In this document: positions 6,696-10,014 of the stretch, piece by piece | Layout of the letters: each line of letters starts with the position of its first letter | How positions within the stretch are numbered: position 1 is the first letter of the stretch | Assembly: GCA_021806865.1 (NCBI GenBank) | Contig: JAKAPU010000096.1 | Location: forward strand, 1-10,014 | Length of the DNA: 10,014 bases | From: an archaeon | GTDB lineage: Archaea > Thermoproteota > Nitrososphaeria > Nitrososphaerales > CADDZS01 | Direction: 5' to 3' | Notes under the pieces: generated by a model | The model's database searches: none | Told to the model about the DNA's origin: nothing | Seen by the model: only the letters and a program-made list of their open reading frames with translations | Translations under genes and position numbers: made by a program

Positions 6696-8033
6696 ATGAC
6701 TGACGATCAGCAGACTCAGAAAGGCAGTTCAGTAACCAGCGGCGCTACAAAGTCTAACTCCAAACGAAGAGTTGCCATAGTCTTGGCGTTATTGACTCTT
6801 TTTGGATCACCAACTCTTGCATTGTATTCCAAATATTCATTCATGAACGTTGACACTTTTGTTGGAGATTGGGGCGATATGGCTCTCTTCTTGCTGGCCG
6901 GACTTGCATGCTTTTCAATATATGAACTGGTCAGTGAAAGATCAACCGAAGAAGGAGAGAAATCTAAACAAGTTATTGACCATTCTACACAATTACTTTT
7001 CAAGTACAAGCACATTACGATTCCAGTTTTTGTAATCTTTGTGTTCGCGACTCTATCCTGGCTATCGGGTGCTCCATATCTGGGTATACTGCTCAGCTAC
7101 TCTATTGTTATCATACTAGGGTTGATATCGCTCTTTCATGCATCTTTCAAGTTCTGGCCTCAACAACTGAAAACAAACAAGAGAATTCAATCAGGGCTTT
7201 TCGTGCTTCTGATAATTGTTGGTTTATTCACATCATTTGGAATCCAATTTCTTGCTGTTCCGATAATCACATTGGTTTTTGTTGGTATAGTGTTCATTGG
7301 AGGAATAGGTACCGTCACAATAATCGACACTATAGGATCAGAAGTGTCACATGTTGCAGACGCGCAAAAGAAAGTGCATTATATCTATCCATTTGTGATT
7401 TTGGCTATCCTAATTCCGTTGCTCATTATGGCAACAGACTATGTTTACTCTTTTCCAATTGGTCCAACTGCCCTTAGCTCTGTTTCGCAAGAGTTATCCA
7501 CGCTTCAGGCGGGAGTGCTTTTCTCATATTACTTTGTGTTTCTCGCGCTTGTTCTAGGAGGAGTGTATTTTGTCTTTTCTGTATTTAGAAAGCGAATGTT
7601 TCAGAACGTGAGTAGGTTCCTATACTTGGTAGTTGTCGTAGCAATTGCCGGTTCGCTAATTTCGTACATAGACGGGTATGTGGCCGTGGATTGGAATTCA
7701 GCAGTATCTCCTAATTTACTGTCAAATTTTGTGATAGGCGCTATTCCTTCTTTCATACTCTTTGCAATCGGTTACACACAGCTCCTATTGGAACTGCCGA
7801 AAAGAGCATCCACGAAAATGCAATTAGAAGAGGACAAGTTCGCAGTTGCAATAACATACTTGATAATATTCTCAGCAATTTCAGAATTCATGAGTTGGGC
7901 GCTGTATGGAAAACCTGGATTCTTCCTAGCGGAAGTGGACTTGGTACAATGGGTAGCACTTCCTGTAGGAGCAATTATAATAGGCATCTCAAAGTGGAAT
8001 CTTCACAAACAGAAGATACTGAACACCTCTTAA
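6696..8033 (+). CDS. Polytopic membrane protein of unknown function (about 12 helices)
   Basis: I do not recognise the family. The 445-residue protein opens with about 25 polar residues rich in Ser, Thr and Lys (MTDDQQTQKGSSVTSGATKS), ending in a KRR stop signal. About twelve hydrophobic segments follow, near residues 26-43, 61-79, 107-125, 127-148, 167-184, 186-210, 230-248, 271-296, 307-325, 341-364, 382-402 and 416-431. The longest cytosolic-type loops are 80-106 (charged, SERSTEEGEKSK) and 365-381 (KRASTKMQLEEDK). No transporter signature, ATP-binding loop or metal-binding motif stands out, and there are almost no charged residues inside helices. It is the only intact sizeable gene between tRNA-Val and the distal repeat and is probably transcribed alone. 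Within a putative element it could be cargo, for example an envelope or immunity factor, but that is a guess. Confidence 0.85.
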   Translation: MTDDQQTQKGSSVTSGATKSNSKRRVAIVLALLTLFGSPTLALYSKYSFMNVDTFVGDWGDMALFLLAGLACFSIYELVSERSTEEGEKSKQVIDHSTQLLFKYKHITIPVFVIFVFATLSWLSGAPYLGILLSYSIVIILGLISLFHASFKFWPQQLKTNKRIQSGLFVLLIIVGLFTSFGIQFLAVPIITLVFVGIVFIGGIGTVTIIDTIGSEVSHVADAQKKVHYIYPFVILAILIPLLIMATDYVYSFPIGPTALSSVSQELSTLQAGVLFSYYFVFLALVLGGVYFVFSVFRKRMFQNVSRFLYLVVVVAIAGSLISYIDGYVAVDWNSAVSPNLLSNFVIGAIPSFILFAIGYTQLLLELPKRASTKMQLEEDKFAVAITYLIIFSAISEFMSWALYGKPGFFLAEVDLVQWVALPVGAIIIGISKWNLHKQKILNTS

Positions 8034-8065
8034 TTTCAAGAACACTATCCAGAGACACGGTTCTT

Positions 8066-8075
8066 CATAAAATTA
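8066..8075 (+). promoter_or_regulatory. Probable TATA box of the 48-aa ORF
   Basis: CATAAAATTA is centred about 24 bp before the ATG at 8094, the spacing expected for a leaderless archaeal transcript that starts at the initiation codon. Confidence 0.4.
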
Positions 8076-8093
8076 TCTTGTCGCCGCCGAGAT

Positions 8094-8240
8094 ATGTTTG
8101 TCCTTATCAGAAGAGAAACATGTCAACAGGTTCAGACAAAATGGGGAACAAACAGTCGAGATTTTGTCGACGCAATTTTAGGCTATCCTAATTCATATTG
8201 TAGTCGCAAGATTGAGCAGGTCAAGGAGTATCAAATATGA
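8094..8240 (+). CDS. Small 48-aa protein of unknown function
   Basis: The frame encodes MFVLIRRETCQQVQ, then DFVDAILGYPNSYCSRKIEQ, and ends in VKEYQI. It is a compact, soluble, mildly basic sequence with two cysteines and probably two helices around the turn GYPNSY. I do not recognise a family. It is supported by a TATA-like block at the right distance for leaderless expression, by protein-like composition, and by its position 60 bp downstream of the membrane protein gene on the same strand. No ribosome binding site is visible. It ends just before the distal tRNA-Val repeat, at the inner edge of the putative element, a place often taken by small DNA-binding or excision proteins; that role is conjecture. 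It could also be the tail of a larger decayed gene, or chance. Confidence 0.4.
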   Translation: MFVLIRRETCQQVQTKWGTNSRDFVDAILGYPNSYCSRKIEQVKEYQI

Positions 8241-8265
8241 GGCTGATTATCGCAAATGGTCATTC

Positions 8266-8284
8266 TCAAGTTCCTCCGAGCCCA
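8266..8284 (+). repeat. Direct repeat, right copy (putative attR, tRNA-Val 3' fragment)
   Basis: TCAAGTTCCTCCGAGCCCA differs from the 3' end of tRNA-Val (5639-5657) only by T for C at the seventh base. GGTC five bases upstream and CCAA just after it also recall the tRNA-Val flanks, with small gaps. No other tRNA arm is present here. Confidence 0.7.
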
Positions 8285-8556
8285 CCAAAGATTCTCAATG
8301 CATCATTTATCGAAAGAGTATGTTCCCCAAAATTGAGTACGTGGCCGATTAGGAGCCTGAAAATTTGTGTTGTTGCCTTCGAATCTATGGTAGTCCTGCA
8401 GTCACAAGGCTTTCATGATTACTTCGCAAGTCATTGTTTTTCTATTGCGAGCCATTCCGTCTGTGGTTTGTCTGTACGGTTCCTCAATCCATTTTCTGAA
8501 TCTACAACGGTAATAACTGATCAAAGCTATCGCTGCTGTGATATTGGGATTATTCA
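8285..8556. other. Region without a confident gene; open minus-strand stretch
   Basis: No plus-strand frame here looks protein-like. On the minus strand a frame is open from about 8590 down to a TGA at 8402-8404. It reads NPNITAAIALISYYRCRFRK, then WIEEPYRQTTDGMARNRKTM, then TCEVIMKAL. After a one-base shift it can be continued as TTQIFRLLIGHVLNFGEHTL and beyond, to about 8265. It overlaps the start of the plus-strand gene at 8557 and has no clear start codon. The Y-R...IEE.YR spacing faintly recalls the C-terminal signature of IS4-type DDE transposases, but too little is present to call it. No repeats, terminal inverted repeats or hairpins stand out. Confidence 0.3.
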
Positions 8557-8985
8557 ATGATCGAAGCCGGGACTCAAAGGGGAAGCCAATTCATCACAGC
8601 TTGGGCGACAAAAGATTTCCTAAAAGATGCAACCAAAGAGTTCTCCGGCGGGAAATACTCAAAGGCCACCAAGCAAAGCCAAGTAGTAGCTGGAGAAAGT
8701 CTGCAACACGACATATTGAAGTGCGTTGATAACGGACTGAGCAAATTCGGTGCCAGCATCAAACAGAGCGTATACTGGCAATTGCAGAACAAGCACAAAA
8801 TTGAAGCAAAAGACATTCCATTAAGTCCGCAGCAATTCTCCGAAGCACTTGAGAAAATCTTGGGCTATGGGGGAGCAATTATGGTCGAACGTGCGATTGC
8901 CGATGAGTTGGTCTCAAAATTCGGCATTGAGTTTCTTCCTAAGAAGAGATTTACAATCGCTCTTGACAAGATACTGAATAAATGA
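8557..8985 (+). CDS. Small soluble protein, tentative DUF3227/NitrOD5 type
   Basis: The 142-residue protein has no signal peptide or membrane segment. The first 65 residues are polar and low in large hydrophobics (ATKDFLKDATKEFSGGKYSK). The second half forms a helical block: LSKFGASIKQSVYWQLQNKH, KIEAKDIPLSPQQFSEALEK and ILGYGGAIMVERAIADELVS. The order 'G-x-S-x-K-x-x-V-Y-W-x-L, then I-P-x-x-P-x-x-F-x-x-A-L-E-K-I-(F/L)-G-x-G, then a helix with E/R' resembles the small archaeal DUF3227/NitrOD5 domain of unknown function, common in Nitrososphaeria. I name it from memory of the pattern, not from a search. The ATG at 8557 is the only reasonable start; no ribosome binding site or clear TATA box is seen before it. 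It is 69 bp upstream of the next plus-strand gene and probably a separate unit. Confidence 0.75.
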   Translation: MIEAGTQRGSQFITAWATKDFLKDATKEFSGGKYSKATKQSQVVAGESLQHDILKCVDNGLSKFGASIKQSVYWQLQNKHKIEAKDIPLSPQQFSEALEKILGYGGAIMVERAIADELVSKFGIEFLPKKRFTIALDKILNK

Positions 8986-9054
8986 TAAAGCGATCCATGA
9001 CCCGTCTTTTGCGTTGACCTAAAGGAAACCGAGTCCGACAAAGTTGATTAATCC

Positions 9055-9402
9055 ATGCAGATAGATTTCGTGAGCTTTACCACTACCCTAATTGGGCTTG
9101 CTCTGATGCTAAGCGTTGCATACTATTCGACAAAGATCCTGACTCAGATGCGCAAAGGAATTCTCGAGAAAAGCTGGATACACATGTCTCGCGGATCTCT
9201 CATTCTTGCATGCGGTGTTCTTGCAACCATGATTCACACTCTGTACTCGAACATTTTGTTTGTTTTTGATGCAACCAGTTTCTTGGCACCAACTCTGATG
9301 ATAATAGGATCTGTCTACATCGTTGCAGGATTTCGAGCCCATTATCTTGCTTGGAATCCTAGTCATCCGAAGAAGAAGATGCAAGAATTGATTGAGAAAT
9401 AG
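9055..9402 (+). CDS. Small three-helix membrane protein of unknown function
   Basis: The 115 residues contain three hydrophobic segments, near 6-26 (FVSFTTTLIGLALMLSVAYY), 46-65 (RGSLILACGVLATMIHTLYS) and 76-95 (FLAPTLMIIGSVYIVAGFRA). A short basic loop, KILTQMRKGILEKSW, joins the first two, and the tail is charged (HPKKKMQELIEK). The Lys/Arg-rich loop between helices 1 and 2 and the basic C-terminus suggest that both face the cytoplasm. No catalytic or ligand-binding motif is evident. The layout resembles conserved small hypothetical membrane proteins of ammonia-oxidising archaea, but I cannot name a family. It converges with the acetyltransferase gene on the other strand, 48 bp away. Confidence 0.75.
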   Translation: MQIDFVSFTTTLIGLALMLSVAYYSTKILTQMRKGILEKSWIHMSRGSLILACGVLATMIHTLYSNILFVFDATSFLAPTLMIIGSVYIVAGFRAHYLAWNPSHPKKKMQELIEK

Positions 9403-9450
9403 GTTGCAGATGACAACTCTGCGTTTCAACCACATGATAACTTGAGCAAG

Positions 9451-10014
9451 CTATGCAGCTTGAAGGATGTCTCTTTGAAACTGTATCTGATAGCCAAGTT
9501 TCTGGTACATCGGTGTTACCCCGTCGCTCTCAATCGTCTGCAGAGTCAAATACTTGCAACCACGACTTAGGGCAATCGATTCGGACATGTACATCATTTC
9601 ATTTGCAATCCCCTTGTGCCTGCTTTCTGGAACTGTTCCTACGCAATAGACTCCCATCCAGTCTGTTGGTTCTGCGTGTAAGAGGATGCATCCAGCCCCT
9701 TTGGCATGAGTGTCGAGCTCTTCGGCGAGCAGCAGAACAGTTCTTTGATCATCGAGAAAATTTCTCTCCCGAGTCAGCAATTCATCAGACCAAGAGTCGG
9801 GAATATCGTATGAACGCATGAAAGTGCGGTTCCACAGATCAACATCTCTTGTAACATCAACGTGAGCGCGGTGGGTTATACGTTCTGATAGACTCCCAAC
9901 CAGTTTCGTAAGCAAATTCATTCTACCTCCGATACGAAAACCACGATCAATTGCTACTCGCTCGAATTCGTCAGTCCAAGGTAGATATTTGTCAACAAAG
10001 ATAGAAGCAGTGAT
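9451..10014 (-). CDS. GNAT-family N-acetyltransferase, 5' end outside window
   Basis: It transfers an acetyl group from acetyl-CoA to an amine; the substrate is unknown. The frame is open to the right edge of the window, giving at least 187 residues. The 31 residues before the internal ATG at 9921 (FVDKYLPWTDEFERVAIDRG, then FRIGG) look like coding sequence, so 9921 is probably not the true start. The acetyl-CoA motif A is VYCVGTVPESRHKGIANEMM, with the R-x-x-G-x-A signature at RHKGIA. The helix MYMSESIALSRGCKYLTLQT follows, then motif B with MYQKLGY, which holds the usual Tyr, and a short end, FQRDIL. The strand before motif A (GAGCILLHAEPTDWM) is the typical beta-hairpin. The C-terminus is complete, with a TAG stop at 9451-9453. 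No partner gene is visible on this side. Confidence 0.88.
   Translation of the reverse strand: MTASIFVDKYLPWTDEFERVAIDRGFRIGGRMNLLTKLVGSLSERITHRAHVDVTRDVDLWNRTFMRSYDIPDSWSDELLTRERNFLDDQRTVLLLAEELDTHAKGAGCILLHAEPTDWMGVYCVGTVPESRHKGIANEMMYMSESIALSRGCKYLTLQTIESDGVTPMYQKLGYQIQFQRDILQAA

Larger units (their letters stand above)
5658..8284. mobile_element. Putative small integrated element at tRNA-Val
   Basis: The segment begins right after tRNA-Val and ends with a degenerate copy of its last 19 nt, the layout left by a recombinase that inserts at tRNA 3' ends. It carries two gene remnants (zinc ribbon, SDR C-terminus), one intact polytopic membrane protein and a 48-aa ORF. No integrase, replication gene or viral protein is recognisable inside, so it would be a decayed or non-autonomous element. 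The alternative is a duplicated tRNA-Val gene whose 5' part has vanished, but no D-arm or anticodon arm can be seen upstream of the distal copy. The boundaries are inferred from the repeat only. Confidence 0.5.

Noticed and set aside
8204..8284. Second complete tRNA-Val gene
   Set aside because: Only the T-loop to acceptor 3' strand is present; no D-arm, anticodon arm or 5' acceptor strand can be found upstream.
8237..8560. Plus-strand frame of 107 codons overlapping the 48-aa ORF stop by ATGA
   Set aside because: It runs through the tRNA-Val repeat and has a Ser/Cys-rich, unstructured composition; the ATGA overlap is probably chance.
9109..9435. Minus-strand frame opposite the three-helix membrane protein
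   Set aside because: Cys/Arg-rich shadow translation; the plus frame has clear membrane helices.
1..10014. CRISPR array, rRNA, replication origin or insertion sequence with inverted repeats
   Set aside because: No regularly spaced repeats, rRNA segments, iteron clusters or terminal inverted repeats were seen on reading both strands.

Overview
The window looks archaeal, most likely a member of the Nitrososphaeria (Thaumarchaeota). Three tRNA genes carry short introns that fold as bulge-helix-bulge splice sites. None of the tRNAs encodes its CCA end. Several genes have TATA-like boxes about 25 bp before the start codon, as expected for leaderless archaeal transcripts. The lineage is inferred from these traits and from the style of the small proteins; no marker gene is present.

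Left part (1-4490, minus strand): a Type I restriction-modification operon in the order hsdM, hsdS, hsdR. HsdM and HsdS together form the methyltransferase; HsdR adds the nuclease and translocase. The operon looks damaged. hsdM is split by a one-base frameshift just after its catalytic region, and hsdR (which runs off the left edge) has no ordinary start codon in frame. hsdS is intact. Upstream, on the same strand, is a decayed ORF (4592-5044) whose N-terminus resembles archaeal tyrosine integrases. It lies about 50 bp from the 3' end of a tRNA-Ile gene, so the R-M operon may be cargo of an old tRNA-Ile-targeted island.

Middle (5096-5657): tRNA-Ile(GAT) on the minus strand with two introns, one in the D-loop and one at 37/38; then tRNA-Ala(CGC) and tRNA-Val(GAC) on the plus strand, each with one 37/38 intron.

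Right-middle (5658-8284): a 2.6 kb stretch bounded by a direct repeat. The last 19 nt of tRNA-Val recur with one mismatch at 8266-8284, which is the footprint expected of insertion at a tRNA 3' end. Inside are a start-less zinc-ribbon remnant, the C-terminal part of an SDR-type NAD(P)-binding protein, an intact 445-aa membrane protein of about 12 helices and no recognised family, and a 48-aa small ORF with a TATA box in the leaderless position. No integrase is visible inside, so the element would be defective or dependent on one elsewhere.

Right end (8285-10014): a 270 bp stretch without a confident gene, a small soluble protein of archaeal DUF3227/NitrOD5 type (tentative), a three-helix membrane protein, and on the minus strand a GNAT acetyltransferase whose 5' end lies outside the window.
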